Source: Vanessa cardui (Eukaryota > Arthropoda > Insecta > Lepidoptera > Nymphalidae). Taken from it: DNA of 64,000 nucleotides. The stretch is from contig NC_061124.1 in the NCBI RefSeq assembly GCF_905220365.1, forward strand, positions 8,558,501 to 8,622,500, in the 5' to 3' direction. Below are positions 13,753 to 26,201 of this stretch, in pieces. Below the pieces are notes generated by a model that did no database searches, was not told the origin of the DNA, and saw only the letters and a list, made by a program, of their open reading frames with translations. How positions within the stretch are numbered: position 1 is the stretch's first letter; every line of letters begins with the position of its first letter. A program made the translations under genes and the position numbers.

Positions 13753-14261
13753 TTTGTACCTCTCTATAAATAATTAGCACTGTAACAACAAATCTTTATT
13801 CAATGCACTGCTATCCAAATGTATTGCAGCCTTATTTTGTACCTGTAATCTATTGCATTAAGATCTTGTGGTCATTTATTGACTTCGAACCGGAATACTA
13901 ATGAAAGTATTACTTTCCGGTAGTAGATTATCTGAAAGAATAAGTTATTTACTTTCCCAAAAGGTATATTGTATGAAATTATTTACACTTAAGTTAAGAC
14001 TTTTAGAAGTTACCGCTTCTATTTATGATTAAAGTGATCCTTTAGAATCTAATTTAATTGTTTGTTTTAATGGCTTTCAATTGTGAGAAACTGGTTAATC
14101 TAATTTGATATTACAAATAAATTCTATCGATTAAAGTTTGAAATTTAGAGTGTTATCTAAAACTTTAATTAAACTTGTCATTTCCATTTATTGCTGTTCG
14201 AGTTTGAATTGGAATCCATTAGATAGTTTGTTGTTAATGGTTTTTGTATGTGGACGAACCA

Positions 14262-14410
14262 TTTGACTACCTTATGGTCACCACTGCCCATAGACATTGG
14301 TACCGTAAGAAAAATTAACCATTTCTTACATCGCCAACACGCCACCAACTTTGGGAACTAAGTTGATAAGGCCGTGTGCCCGTATTTATACAGGCTCATT
14401 CATCTCCAAA
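14262..14410 (+). repeat. Dispersed repeat A, left part
   Basis: TGGTCACCACTGCCCATAGA, TCTTACATCGCCAACACGCC, ACAGGCTCATTCA. Confidence 0.6.
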
Positions 14411-14739
14411 CTAGTACCTCAAAATTACAAAGGATTGTTGTTAAAAAATGTGAAGAGTATTCAATATCGTATGATCATATGCATGTAAGCATTCGCATCT
14501 TCCCTGTCAAAACAAATATTACATTTATATGTGCATCTCATAATGCTTCTGAAATTCTTATGTCAAATACATGACATGTTTGCCTACATTTCAAACAATA
14601 TATGTATCATAAACTCAGTAGTGCTTGCTTGTATTTGAACCTGCAATCATTTCGTTAGATCCATGTTCAATGTCATGACTTCTCTTGACACGCGCTAAAC
14701 TGATACGTGCTGATATATATGTATAAGTAGTAAGTCAAT

Positions 14740-15140
14740 AAATCTTTCTTGGGGCAAGGTATCCGTTTCTATAATAAAATTCCGCAGACATTTTTAACTT
14801 TGCCGTTTCGTTAATTCCAATCGTTTGTAAAAAATACATTGGTAATAAAGGCATATTATTCGATACAAGATTTTGTAGAGGTTAAAAAAGCGTGAAATTA
14901 ATACCTGTTGACTTCCAGGCAGGATATATTAATTTAAACAATTGTATTAACTAACATGACTTTGTATTTTTTTAAATGGGGAAAAAGAGTAACTACTGAC
15001 TTTCTTACCGGTTCTTCTCAGTAGAATCTACTTTTCGACTTTACTTTTTACCGGTGGTAGCTTCACTTAATTATTAAATGAGGATTCAAAAGTGCTTGAA
15101 AAGCCCACTTGAATAAAGTTTATCAGATCGGCTAGCACCA
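14740..15140 (+). mobile_element. LINE 3' fragment (family of 46405-46890)
   Basis: The reverse complement of the 46405 copy: TTAACTTTGCCGTTTCG near 14800, CTGTTGACTTCCAGGC near 14907, CATGACTTTGTATTTTT, then CACTTGAATAAAGTTTA at 15109-15124. The coding remnant is degraded. Lies in the putative first intron of the hormone gene. Confidence 0.65.
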
Positions 15141-15639
15141 GGATTGCGTCAGTTGAATAGGTACTATATACTCGAAAACATAAACATTCTACTATCAAAA
15201 AGCCCTTTTATGTATATACATACAGTCAATGTCAGCACTGATTATCCATATAGGTCATTTATCTCATCTTAAAAATCTGTTCAAGATTCATGAACAGCGA
15301 CATTATTGATGGCCTCGCAAGGAAGCGGGGTCGTCATTTCGAGCAATTTAACACATATTTCACTGAAATAAAACATCGAACAAATTGACGGATGCACGAA
15401 CCTCAGCTCGGCGAGATGATTACACAACGGAGGCTGAGCTTGTTTCTAAAACGGGTTCTCATTGTTCTCGGTATATTTCCACCTGGTCTCAACTAGCGCC
15501 ATTTGAATCCAACGACAGTTTTTCACACAACAGTATTACATCGTGTAATGAGTTTTGCTGGTATTTTTCTTTATCTCATACTAATTACATAATTTGTTTT
15601 AGGCTCATAATGGTCTTACTCTGTGGTTCTAGTGATACT

Positions 15640-15810
15640 AGTAGACGCCCACGGCTTCGTAGGTTTTAGGGTGTTGATTTTCACGTGTCAGACAAAAAAG
15701 TAACCTTTCTTGGAGTTCAAGTTTGCGTCATACCAAATTTCATCTAATTTTGTCCTGAAAGAGCGAAAGATAGACAAAGAGTTACTTTCATATTTATGAC
15801 ACTAATACAG
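15640..15810 (+). repeat. Dispersed repeat C
   Basis: GACGCCCACGGCTTCGTAGG, GTTGATTTTCACGTGTCAGA, GGAGTTCAAGTTTGCGTCAT, GTTACTTTCATATTTATGAC. Confidence 0.5.
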
Positions 15811-18800
15811 ATGACAAATGATCATTATCTTTCAAAGCGTGTAACTATACTTAATAAAACTTACTCGGTGCTTTGTACATACCCATCTGTGTAGGTCCCA
15901 CCCTCTCATCAGATATTCTACTGACAACTAGCAATACTAAGTTTTGTTGCATTCCGTTTTAAGTAACCCAAAGTAACTACACGCATAAACATCTTAGTTG
16001 CCAAGCTCGGTGCATTGATAATGTAAAAAAAGGTTGATATTTATTTTCTACTATTAGGCTATATAAAATATATATCTAATGTATTTAAAGTACATAAAAA
16101 ATTATATCTACTATATTTGATATAATATGTTAACCAAGTGTCACCTATGTTAGCGATTAGATTCACCCAATACACAGCTCAGTTATAATCTGCTTAACTC
16201 TTTAATAGGAGCTGATACATCAGGGCTTTCATTGCGAGCTCGAACATGTAATAATTATAAAGTTATAATGACGTATATAGCCTTGTACATATTACGAATT
16301 TTCATACATAAAATATATATAAATACATCAAAATTTGATTCAGTATTTTTAAAAATAACCATATATTTTACAATTATTCAAACATCTGAAAAATTATTCT
16401 ATTTCCATCTACTCTTTAACTGAATTCTTCATTCTTTCATTGAAATTTGAAATGTTCAGAAAAATAAAATTGTGTAATATTATATACGGTTCCAAGAAGC
16501 TAAGGAACGCTTTAAGTAAGACAAGTGATATCACAGCGTATGGAAACAATATAGACTTGTTCTAGACAGCTATAAGACCGAGTTTAATTTGAAGTGTGAT
16601 GGATGAATACAAATGACTTATTCCGCCACGGATATAACTGTAATTAATGATGAAGTAAAGTGCCGTGGTAAGAAACATATTCTTACCGATTGTTATAATT
16701 ATAAAAAAATTAAAATTTTGTCTTTGACAGGCTATTTGGGTACTTGTGGCTTGCTTAAGCTGCAGATCCCAAGATCTAGATTCAAACCCCATTCAAATAA
16801 TGAAAATTTAATTCGGTTTTTCTCCGAGAAATTGTCATTCCAAAATAAGCGCCTGTATTTAAACCGGAACAGGACAATTATGCCAATTATTAGCTTATAA
16901 AATGTGATAACTGGGTCCCTATGCAAAAGGGTCTGCACAAAGCCTTATCACCAAGTGATTTGATTATCATCACAAAATATGAATAAAAAAATTATGAAAA
17001 ATAATTATTGATTCTGAAATAAATGATTATTTATTTTTTCTTACTTTAAACATATATAAATATTACAAATAACTTGTTAATAGTTTTATGTAACTAATTA
17101 CGGTACTAAGTTGCCCCGTAAACAGTGATAGTGTAGAGTCCTGTGCAAATAATGCTCTCAGGTCTTCCAAATGAAGTGGTCAGACTAACGCGCTGCTAAT
17201 GGCCGGCATGGGAAGGACACAGGTGCTTACTGGTGATACTTTCCTTTAAGTATTTAAGTAAGCATGTGCTTAATTTACGATTGTCCTATTTATGTCAATG
17301 CTATATGATAAGACATTCTTTTAAGATGCGATACGGGTATAAGTCTCATAAGCGGATAAAGGCTTTAATGATTATTTTTTATGTTTAAATGTGTATGAAT
17401 ATTTAGATTGAATGCAATTAGTGGCGCTGTTATTTAATACCAAATACTAAAATTATTTCACCAGTACAAAGATGGGACGGGAAGATAGTATGATAAAAAT
17501 GTCGGTACTATCTGTAATTATCATACAAATAAAATAGTTTTAAAAACATTTTGGATTAATTTGCGATTTGGGTTACAATGATTTTCAGTATTTTTTTTAT
17601 ATTTATATATTATTATGAACATTCGGCTTTGTATGTTTTTGTATCTTATATATGTTTATTAGAACGAATTAAGTAAGTGAATTTTCGTACAGTAATATTA
17701 ACTTCCAATGTTAAACAATCTATAGTTATTAATTGTATGGAACTGCATAATTCGCTTTTAGTTGAATCTATTCTCAGTAATATTATTGTGGTTGTCGGTT
17801 GATAATAATTAACTGACTATTAAATGTTCATTCGAGGAAATACATATGTTATGTAATTAAGCATACATTACAATTCGTCCATTATTTTTTAATTACACAA
17901 AAACAATTGAATGACTTATGAAAATTTACGATTTAAAAATTTACGTTTTTTTTTTTTTAATTTTAAATTATCTGTTCTGTGAACGAATATATCTTAATCA
18001 AAATAATAATTATGAAATAAAACCTCTTTGATGATGATGAAATGATTGAATTATCCGTAAAGCTTTCATCGGAGTACCGGCAATGAGCTCAGTTTTCAGA
18101 AGTTGAGCTGTAACAACTAGAATTACGGCTGTCTAGTTGTAAAATTCATACAATCTCATCTCTTCTATTTTTCAGTAAAGCTGAAATTTTCAAAAATAGA
18201 TGCGAAGTAGATATAACAATACCATTCTTCGAAATGCAACTTTTGGACTCGGTTTTAGCTGTGCGTTGATCCAACTCCAACAGACTGCAAGACCTAAAGA
18301 TACAGTTAGTGCCTTCTGCGTGCAACCGGAACGTTACTCAAGATACCGATTAAGAAATCGTTGGCGGTATTTGTAAATAATATTTCTTTTGTACATCAAA
18401 TAGACAAATGTCACCTCAGTCTACCCGTGACCACGAACGCTGTAAAGTGCTCGAAACGTCGGGATGTTAAAAATAATAATGAGTATACGCGATTCAAATC
18501 CGTTAAAACTAGTTTTATTTCAATGTGCGTTGATAGTCAATCAGATCAAACGGAAACAAAAGCTATGTTATTTTATTGGAAAATTTTTGGGGTCCTGTAT
18601 TAACACTGTATCACCCAAAATCTCAAACAAAATACAACTATTTGTTGGCAAAAACTCAGAGTTTTGGTATTACCGGTACCGTCTCTGCAGACTTTGCACG
18701 AATGGGTTGTACCTTTCAATATCACGCTTCATAAAATTACGGTAACAATATTTTATTTTTTTAATATTATATCTACGAACCCTGGGGAACAATACTGGCT

Positions 18801-18814
18801 TTGGGGTTGATAGA

Positions 18815-18985
18815 TATTAATCATGTGTTTGGCAAGAAAGAAAGAAAACATCGTGAAGAAACCAAAAGTGTCGGATTATATACTGACATATGCCAATGAG
18901 TGTTTATTAAATAATCCTCTCCTCGAGGTGAGAGAAGATCTAAGCTCAGCGGTGGGACATTTGCGATTGTTGTTTTTTCATTTAT
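18815..18985 (+). mobile_element. Old Metulj-like SINE remnant
   Basis: AAAGAAAACATCGTGAAGAAACC, then a scrambled middle, CTCTCCTCGAGGTGAGAGA and CTCAGCGGTGGGACATTTGC with GTTGTTTT at the end. Confidence 0.45.
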
Positions 18986-19060
18986 ACATTTTTTTTTACA
19001 TTTTTACTTGAAGTCGAACAATCCTTGCAGATAGAGATATCACAAATATTTTCGTTTCAG

Positions 19061-19186
19061 ATGTCGTGGGCGATCTGGTGCGCTATGGTAGTAGCGGGCT
19101 GCGCGTGCGCAGAGGCCGCACCTGCATCTAACGCGCTCACACCTTCTATCGATTGGGCGCAGTTCGACTCAACGGCACCTGACGAT
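19061..19186 (+). CDS. Dh44: Diuretic hormone precursor, leader exon (signal peptide)
   Basis: 42 codons, phase 0 out. It follows acceptor TTCGTTTCAG and ends at donor GTAAGT. The product starts MSWAIWCAMVVAG, a hydrophobic core of about 12 residues, then small residues (CACAEAAPA) fit for signal peptidase cleavage near residue 18-20, then an acidic stretch ending STAPDD. This resembles the start of the Manduca DH precursor in the aromatic/hydrophobic signal and the APDD motif at the exon end. The ATG is the first base of the exon, so either translation starts here with an untranslated upstream exon, or this Met is residue 2 after the ATG that ends the candidate exon at 4518-4560. Region GC is far higher than the flanking introns. 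Confidence 0.93.
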
Positions 19187-19746
19187 GTAAGTATTACTTT
19201 AGGAACCAATTTACTTCAAAAAAGTAAAAGTTATATTCGTTCGTTTCGATAGCAATTTTAAGGAATTAATTTAATATTTCTTTTTATTTATTTAGATTTA
19301 CAATTAAAAGGCTCAACAATATCAGATATCAAGTTACATAATTTATACAATACACAATATTGATAATAACATACACTAACTGGTGAACAGATATCGGTAG
19401 AACTTATTGTATGCATGTGTGCATAGTATATATTTCTGTATTCGACTGTAACCGCGAGGCCATTGGTATTTAAAATTATAATTAACAGTTTTCATCTAAA
19501 ATTACAAGTTGATATTAGCCCTAAATTTTTAAGTGGATCATCCACTAGACGCTCAGAAAAGACTCAATTTAAAACGTCACGTACAAATTTCATGATCGCC
19601 ACTTAACTTTCAAATTTGCATAGAAATACTCTTCAGACATAAGAATAACATCGCGGTTTAAAAGACTAAAAGTTTTAGTTAATCGAATTACTGATTTAAT
19701 AATCGAAAGTTTTAAATAATCTAGACATCGATGGTTTTATTTATTT

Positions 19747-19990
19747 CAAAATCAAAATAAACTTTATTCAAGTGGGATTTTACAAGCACTTTTGAATCGT
19801 CAATTAATAATTAAGTGAAGCTACCACCGGTTCAGAACGTAAATTCTACCGAGAAGAACCGGCAAGAAACTCAGTAGTTACTCTTTTCAATATTTAAAAA
19901 ATACAAAGTCATGTTAGCTATAAACGATTTGAATTTACGTAACGGCAGAGTTAAAAATGCGGAATTTTAATATAGAAACGTACATTTAAC
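19747..19990 (-). mobile_element. LINE 3' fragment (family of 46405-46890)
   Basis: ATCAAAATAAACTTTATTCA, TTTTGAATCGTCA, GAAGCTACCACCGG, CGAGAAGAACCGGCAAGAAA and ACAAAGTCATGTTAG in the same order as at 46405, then AACGGCAGAGTTAAAAATG. In the intron after the leader exon. A more diverged relative may lie at 20150-20300. Confidence 0.65.
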
Positions 19991-20879
19991 ATTTTATATT
20001 TTTTTGATTGATTAAACAACTCTACTTTTTAACAGTTACTAACCAAAGAAAACTATTTTTTTTGTTTTGCTAAAGATAACAATATATTTCTGGATAGTAT
20101 AAAAGGAAGTCGCTTCCAGCTGTGTACACTTTGATCTCAAAAGCTTTTTAATTCAAGTTGTTTCATAAAAGAACCTATGAATCGTCATGATACACAACTT
20201 AACAAGAATTAAATGAATAGCGTCCATCGGTTTAGAAACTAGATTCTAGACCTAGAGAAACTGGCAAGAAACTTAGTAATTACTCCTTTCCACCATTACA
20301 ATTTTATATCTTTTAAACAACGTATCGTAATAGTAGTTTGAAGCAATAAACAGTTTCAGCAATTCAAGAGAGAAGTTTATATATACGTAACGTTAATATT
20401 ATAGCAAAAAATGCCCGATTTTAATTTTATATTTGATCTTCAATCTAAAAGCGACCTTGTAAAGCCGAGATCGGCTAGTTGTATAATAATTACGAAACAC
20501 TTCGAAGTAATTAATAAAATAAATGAAAACGGGTTGATCGATAAAAATCGAAATCAAAATTCTTTATTCAAGGATTCTTCGATATCATAATTCATAGTAC
20601 GAAAATGAATCGTTTCGCTTACGGCAATTTGTAAGTTTATATTAGAGTATCAGTCGAATCGTTTGTAACCCGCGCTAGTTTTAAACTGTACCGTAATCAC
20701 ATGTCAAAGTGTTAACAATTCGTATTGGAAGTTTTCGGTCGTTATATCGTGTAATAACAATTCAACTTGCCAAGTATTATGAAGGTTTCTGATGAATTAT
20801 GCTTGAGATAAATGTTAGTTAAATATGTTTTAGTATCAAGTTGTTTATTAATATAAGAATTAATAACTTTAAATGCTTA

Positions 20880-21065
20880 AATATATACAAGTATGAACTA
20901 AGACAAAAAGTATAACACCTCGCCTCATTGCCTCCGCTGGTGACAGGAGGGCTGGCTCGTTTTTTGCCCAGAGGATCGGAATTGCGATTCAATGGGGAAA
21001 TGCTGCTAGCATTCTTGCTACCATTCCACGCGGTCAAGATTTATATAGTAACTAGTATCAATTTT
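20880..21065 (+). mobile_element. Degraded retrotransposon coding tail
   Basis: A plus-strand frame reads AQRIGIAIQWGNAASILATI then PRGQDLYSN, a sequence I know as a recurrent lepidopteran retrotransposon C-terminus. The same segment occurs inverted at 29500-29595. In the intron between leader and spacer exons of the hormone gene. Confidence 0.5.
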
Positions 21066-23184
21066 ATTATTTGAATTAGATGACGTATTCTCGAACTACT
21101 CGTGAAAAATATATTTAGATATGCATAATCCATGGGGTTTGTTTGAGTACTACTGGAGAGACGGGAGCCTTTGCTACCTCAATCAATGTGGTCATTAATA
21201 TATTGATGATGACGTCATTGTCGTCTCCGCCGAGCGTGGTTGGCTCTTTTCTGTTCTTGTTTTGCTGTCTAATATTAAAACACAACTGTTACACCGAGGG
21301 CTACTACACTTCACGCCGATTTCCTACTTACTGTCTACTCTACTGCTATACGGCTGTTAGTACAAAATGCCCTAAGCTCATAGATGTACTGAACATCAAT
21401 CCTCCCACTAAAGTAAAACATTCCTAAAAAAGTTCAAAGCTGCCCACTTAATTATTTTTCTTTCACGTGATAAAATACCTCTTGTGCTATCAACAAATCA
21501 ATGTGATAAGGGCAAGCGAATAATTATAATACTGATTTGACAAAAGTATTCTATAAAGACACATTCAAAGCGATGTGAATCTTGATCTTTTTATGAATTC
21601 CAATGTTGAAAAATATCAAAAACTGTAAGGGTTTATTTAACAGTCTAATTGCACTATTTGTTAAAACTCTACAGATACTTTAATATCTTCACAGCGCACT
21701 TACAAATGTATAAGAAGTACTAATTCCACACTAAGTTTTAACTCCGGGTTGGCCTAGTGCCAAATAACTTTTACCGCCACTTCAAACTTTGAAACCCGAA
21801 TCGCATAACTGCTAGCTTGCTAGCTAGTTATATTTCGCTCCTTTGCCTAGCTTCCGTTTGTAGAAAAGAAAATCACTTTCGGTTTAAATTAAATCAAATT
21901 GTTGAGTGCTTCTTTTTTTCTTCTAAAAAGGCAAATTGGTCAGTCGATGGTAAGTGGTACCGCCTATGGAAATTGGCGCTGCAAGAAACATAAACCACTC
22001 CATATTAAGACTGAAGGAATAGGATATTATGTCCTTTATCCTGGTTATCTGAGCTTTCTAATTGAAAAACAAAAATTCTAAGTATGGATTTTCGTTCTCA
22101 CAAGTGGATGGTACCTACTAAGCTTAATTTATCGAGTAGCTTCATTGTGTATTCATTTACATTTAAGATTATAACACAACATAACATTTAAAGATCCTTT
22201 AAAGAACGATAGCTTATTATTATGTAATAAAACGATGTTGTTGGTTTAGTATACGAGGAATTTATACTCCGATATATTATTTGAATTTATTTTGAATTTT
22301 GTTTCACGTCTTGACACAAAATTTAACAAGATTCACACAAAAGCATAATATTCTTTCAATAAGCAAGTTGCTATAGTTCAAATGGAATGGAAATACGCAT
22401 ATAAATAGCGTATATACCTTAACCGCAACTTTATTTATAAAATTGTACATGTAGCATATAAACTGTAACCCCACATTCGAACCACTTGAGGGGTGAATTA
22501 AAAAATAAATTCTGTATCCTTCCAGGGACTCAAAGTACCCCCACAGCAAATTTCGTCTAAATCGGTTTTGTGGTTTAAACTTTAAGAGGTAACAGAGTTA
22601 AGTAACTCTGTTTGTATCTCGCATTATAATTTTAGTATAGATTACAATTACCTATTAAAATTAAGCTGATTTGAGTGCCAGTGAAATAAACTATACGGAT
22701 TTCTTTTCTACATTAAATATCATCAGTGAGGAGGCGATCAAAATAAAAAATCTATGAAATTGTATTGAATTGTAACCTTTTTGCACACAGATCTTTCTAT
22801 AAATTTTATACTCTCGGTTAGTTTAGTAATCACATAAGTTGTCAATTAAATATTAATTATATGAATATATTCTACAATACTCGAATTCTGTTACCTGATT
22901 GTTTATGGTGTATGGATTCAATAGAGTATAATAGAACCACTCCATTTCAAACTTTTGGTAGTAAAAGAGTACTTAATCCATCATCAGCCCCTAATCCTCA
23001 CGAAAGAAAACTATTTCCATGGAATTGTCGCGGCAATAGGCAGCCCAATTATTGTCTTACAACGAGATAGCTGTAAGACAGTCAGTCCCATAATTAAAAG
23101 AAACGAGGGCAAGCGGCAGTGATAATGTGTTCAGTTATTTTTTGGTTGACAGGATTATATTTAAAATTAATTGATTATTTGTAG

Positions 23185-23280
23185 GAAAGCATCGGCTACG
23201 CTGTTCCTTCCATGAGTGGACGCCTCAACGCTGGTGCCCCTTGGCTCTACCTCCTAGCTGAAGTACCTCGTGATTCTCAG
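23185..23280 (+). CDS. Dh44: Diuretic hormone precursor, shared spacer exon
   Basis: 32 codons, phase 0 at both ends, between acceptor TTATTTGTAG and donor GTATTA. It encodes the propeptide segment between signal and hormone. The motif GAPWLYLLAEVPRDSQ is almost the motif I remember from the Manduca DH precursor (GAPWLYLLAD.PRDSQ), which is the strongest identifier outside the hormone itself. It has no dibasic site, so it is likely removed as one piece by cleavage at the basic site starting each cassette. Phase 0 on the right lets it join any of the three cassettes. Confidence 0.93.
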
Positions 23281-24003
23281 GTATTATAATAGTTGTACAA
23301 AATTCACTTAATATATTTTCAATCCTTTTTGTTTTTATTAATTTGTTAAGTATGTTTTTTAATGCAATTACTTAGTAAAATTTTTAACTTTTAATTTTAT
23401 AAATAATCAACATTGTTATATTAACGAAGTCGTTTAGATACAACGTTTTGTTATTAATTTATAAATTACAAAACAACTCAAGTAAGTATCTTTTTAATGA
23501 TCCTCGGCCTCATATTGATTGAACTCTAATTGTGTTACAAAAGAAAAAGGACTCTTTTAATTATTTTCTAAGTAAACTTGAAAATTAAACTTGATACTTC
23601 CCGTTCCTTTACGAGTAGGTAAACGTAATTAGCGACTGTACTGATATACAATATAAATGTATATTATATACTACTACTTAAATATATCTTATATATGTGT
23701 TAAAAAAATTACAATTTTTGAAATATGAACGGTAAATATTTGGTGTAATTAAATGTTAATATCACATTTTCGTGAATATGTCGCGTAAAAGCGAGAAATT
23801 AATAAGTAGCTTTAGTTAAACATTCTCGAAGCATGAAATAAAACTCGTGAGTAGGTATTCATGTCCTTTGCAATGAAAGGCTTTCATTTGGACGGCATGT
23901 CGGATGACGCAATATTCTGCATACAAAGAGAAAGAGCTGTGACGTCAAAATAGACGAAAACATTTGATGTCGGTGTCATATAATGAATAAGATGTGTACA
24001 AAG

Positions 24004-24157
24004 GTATCAAGTAATGAGGGCTTGGCTCGCTCACGACGCACCCTCTACGTGTCCGTGAATCCAGCAGTGGAAGTCCTACAACGCGAGGCATACAACAATT
24101 ATCTTGAAAGACAAGCTCACGCCAACCGAGATTTTCTGAACTGCGTGGGAAAGCGAG
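24004..24157 (+). CDS. Dh44: Cassette 1 hormone exon: DH34/DPII-like amidated peptide
   Basis: 154 bases, phase 0 in, phase 1 out (donor GTTAGA). After a short linker, SRSRR is the cleavage site. The mature peptide starts TLYVSVNPAVEVLQ and ends NRDFLNCV, followed by GKR, so about 36 residues with a C-terminal amide. VNPAV..LQ and NR.FLN.V match Manduca DPII and Bombyx DH34. Odd: a cysteine replaces the usual residue next to the C-terminus, and the acceptor (GTGTACAAAG) has a weak pyrimidine tract. The start at 24004 was chosen because it keeps phase 0 and gives exactly the length of the cassette 2 exon. A shorter exon from the AG at 24018 is possible and would not change the hormone. Confidence 0.88.
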
Positions 24158-24704
24158 GTTAGAAACAACTGTTTAAACTTTAAATGTGATAACATTGCGA
24201 CTCAAACTTAATGTGTAACGCTTTTGTTGGAGAATGAATTTGCTTTTCTTGTTTCATTTCCTATTTCCCTGTATATACGTTAAGAACGGTAATGAGTTCC
24301 ATTAAATTGCAAATAAAAATATAATTTGCAACTTATCTGCATGTTATTAAAGTTATTAATTTCGGGATATTTAACATGTTTTTTAATTTTATTCGATGGA
24401 GCTCGATATTTCAAGATTATACATACAACAAAACTAAAACATGGTAAATATTCCGAAATTAATAACTTTAATAATAAAAATAACCATTTTAATTTAAAAT
24501 TTTATCTGTATGTGTTCATAAAATAAGCGAAATGAATGTTGCAAACTTATTTTTATTCAACCACGTTTTGTCGCTAACATAACTTTTCACGTTACATGAA
24601 ACTGATTGTGTTGTTGTTTGGCTATAGAATATTAAAATATAATTCTATTTACTGCTAAATAAAGTAGATTTCAATGTCTATAACTATTTCTCTTCCATTT
24701 GTAG

Positions 24705-24742
24705 ATCCTTGGAGTAACCCAGACTGCATATTGAAGCATTAA
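24705..24742 (+). CDS. Dh44: Cassette 1 tail exon with stop
   Basis: 38 bases after acceptor TCCATTTGTAG. It completes the split codon G|AT (Asp) and reads DPWSNPDCILKH then TAA. It is homologous in position and equal in length to the cassette 2 tail exon, but its sequence is different and it lacks the Gly-Phe start seen in tails 2 and 3. It contains a second cysteine. It would be left as a C-terminal remnant after cleavage at GKR. A poly(A) signal follows at 24881-24886. Confidence 0.8.
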
Positions 24743-24880
24743 ATATTCACATATAGAAGATAGAAGCCAATTTTTGCCGTCCTGCGACTCACAAAATATT
24801 ATATATATAAATATTATTAATAGTTTGTTAACGTAAAAATGTTACACTTTATAATATTGTGAAAGGTTTTATTGTGAGGA

Positions 24881-24886
24881 AATAAA
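24881..24886 (+). terminator. Poly(A) signal, cassette 1
   Basis: AATAAA 139 bases past the cassette 1 stop, in AT-rich DNA before the next cassette. Its use would end the transcript before cassettes 2 and 3. Confidence 0.55.
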
Positions 24887-25328
24887 ATGATATAAATCTA
24901 TAAACAATTGTTATATTTTACCGTTTCCTGTTTATATATTTTATACGAATAATGTTTTGATATAAATAACATACTTGACTTACATGCTACGAGGTTAGGC
25001 ATTTGATTTAAATTATCTTAAATAATAAAGATACAAACCTTTTATGATCTAAAATACGATCGGTAAAACACATATATCTTTATAATCTAATTTAAGCCCG
25101 ACTGCTAAGCCAGTTTTCCTTATTCTCAATATATACCTACATTTATTAGAGAGAGCGGTAGATAACTATTTAGTATCTTGCTCTTATTAAGTATTAAAAT
25201 ATTTTTATGTTCTCCTTTTGGATTTATCCCCATGGCCGATTTGAAAAATCCACCACCACTCGGCCTATTTTAGTGCACAAATTTGTGTGAAAGCACAAAT
25301 ATACTTTCATAGTCGGATGGGCTATCCA

Positions 25329-25428
25329 CAGTGGCGGCGCAAGATCGAATCTTAATGTAGGCAAGACACAGTTTGCGAGGCCCTTGCTTTTTTTTATTTT
25401 ACACCGCTCATGCCTTACGCCGCCACTG
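25329..25428. mobile_element. 100-bp hAT-like MITE
   Basis: Terminal inverted repeats: the left end reads CAGTGGCGGCGCAAG and the right end, on the other strand, CAGTGGCGGCGTAAG (14 of 15 match). The 8 bases outside the two ends, GCTATCCA and ATTATCCA, agree at 6 of 8 positions, as expected for an hAT 8-bp target duplication that has aged. There is no coding capacity. It sits in the intron between hormone cassettes 1 and 2, apparently inside an older repeat covering about 25225-25500. Confidence 0.7.
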
Positions 25429-25661
25429 ATTATCCAATAGGATTGGAGATATATCACGTTGGGGACCAAAGCCTTAACGTGTAGTCGAAGGAATTTTGTA
25501 ACATATCCTAACTCCGAGTTGAGATATTTGCCATGAAATGTAATAACTTTATATGCCCGTCATTGATTTGAGTTCGAAGGTTTGTTTCGCCTTATAAACT
25601 TTTCAGTAGGTCAACGATAGTTAACCAAACATATATAAGAGTTTCTAATGTGATTGCGAAG

Positions 25662-25815
25662 GAGAATGAGCGTGTGAAGCGTCGCATGCCGCAGCTGTCC
25701 ATCGACATGCCGATGTCAGTTCTACGCAACAAGTTGAATCTCGAGATGGAAAGGAAGGTGCACGCTCTGCGCGCAGCTGTCAACAGAAACTTCCTTAACG
25801 ACATCGGAAAGAGAG
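25662..25815 (+). CDS. Dh44: Cassette 2 hormone exon: DH41 (Manduca DH ortholog)
   Basis: 154 bases, phase 0 in, phase 1 out (donor GTATTA). Linker ENERVKR, then the mature peptide beginning RMPQLSIDMPMSVLRNKL and ending NRNFLNDI, followed by GKR: 41 residues, amidated. Length and core match Manduca DH (RMPSLSIDLPMSVLRQKL at its start, ending NRNFLNDI). This is the clearest identification in the window. The acceptor is taken at ATTGCGAAG (ending 25661) because phase and length fit cassette 1; the pyrimidine tract is weak, so the exon could begin a few codons away without touching the hormone. Confidence 0.95.
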
Positions 25816-25941
25816 GTATTACTTTTACATGACAACAACAAAAACAACAACAATTTGAAGAATATTTGTTACAATTTTTTACAACATAAAAATTTTCTTG
25901 TATATCGATATTCGTAATTTTAATACTGTTTTTACTTTCAG

Positions 25942-25979
25942 GTTTCGGCGTAAGATCGTCGGAGGTGGATAAATATTAA
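25942..25979 (+). CDS. Dh44: Cassette 2 tail exon with stop
   Basis: 38 bases after acceptor TTTACTTTCAG. It completes Gly and reads GFGVRSSEVDKY then TAA. It is similar to tail 3 (Gly-Phe start, a Val-Ser-Ser-like core, acidic/aromatic end), so the two tails look duplicated along with their hormone exons. AATAAA signals follow. Confidence 0.92.
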
Positions 25980-26201
25980 AAATCTACAGTTCATCGCATC
26001 GATTTCTTCTAATTGTTGTTATTATCGATCTAACGACTGCTACGTGATATTTTAATTTAAGCATATTCATTATTTAATATGTAGTTAACTTTTAATGATA
26101 GTTCAGTCGTAATGTTTGATAGAATCCATGTAATCATGTAGTTCCTTAACTATATTAACATGTTTATTATTATAAAATTGTTACAAATGTGAACGTTTAT
26201 T

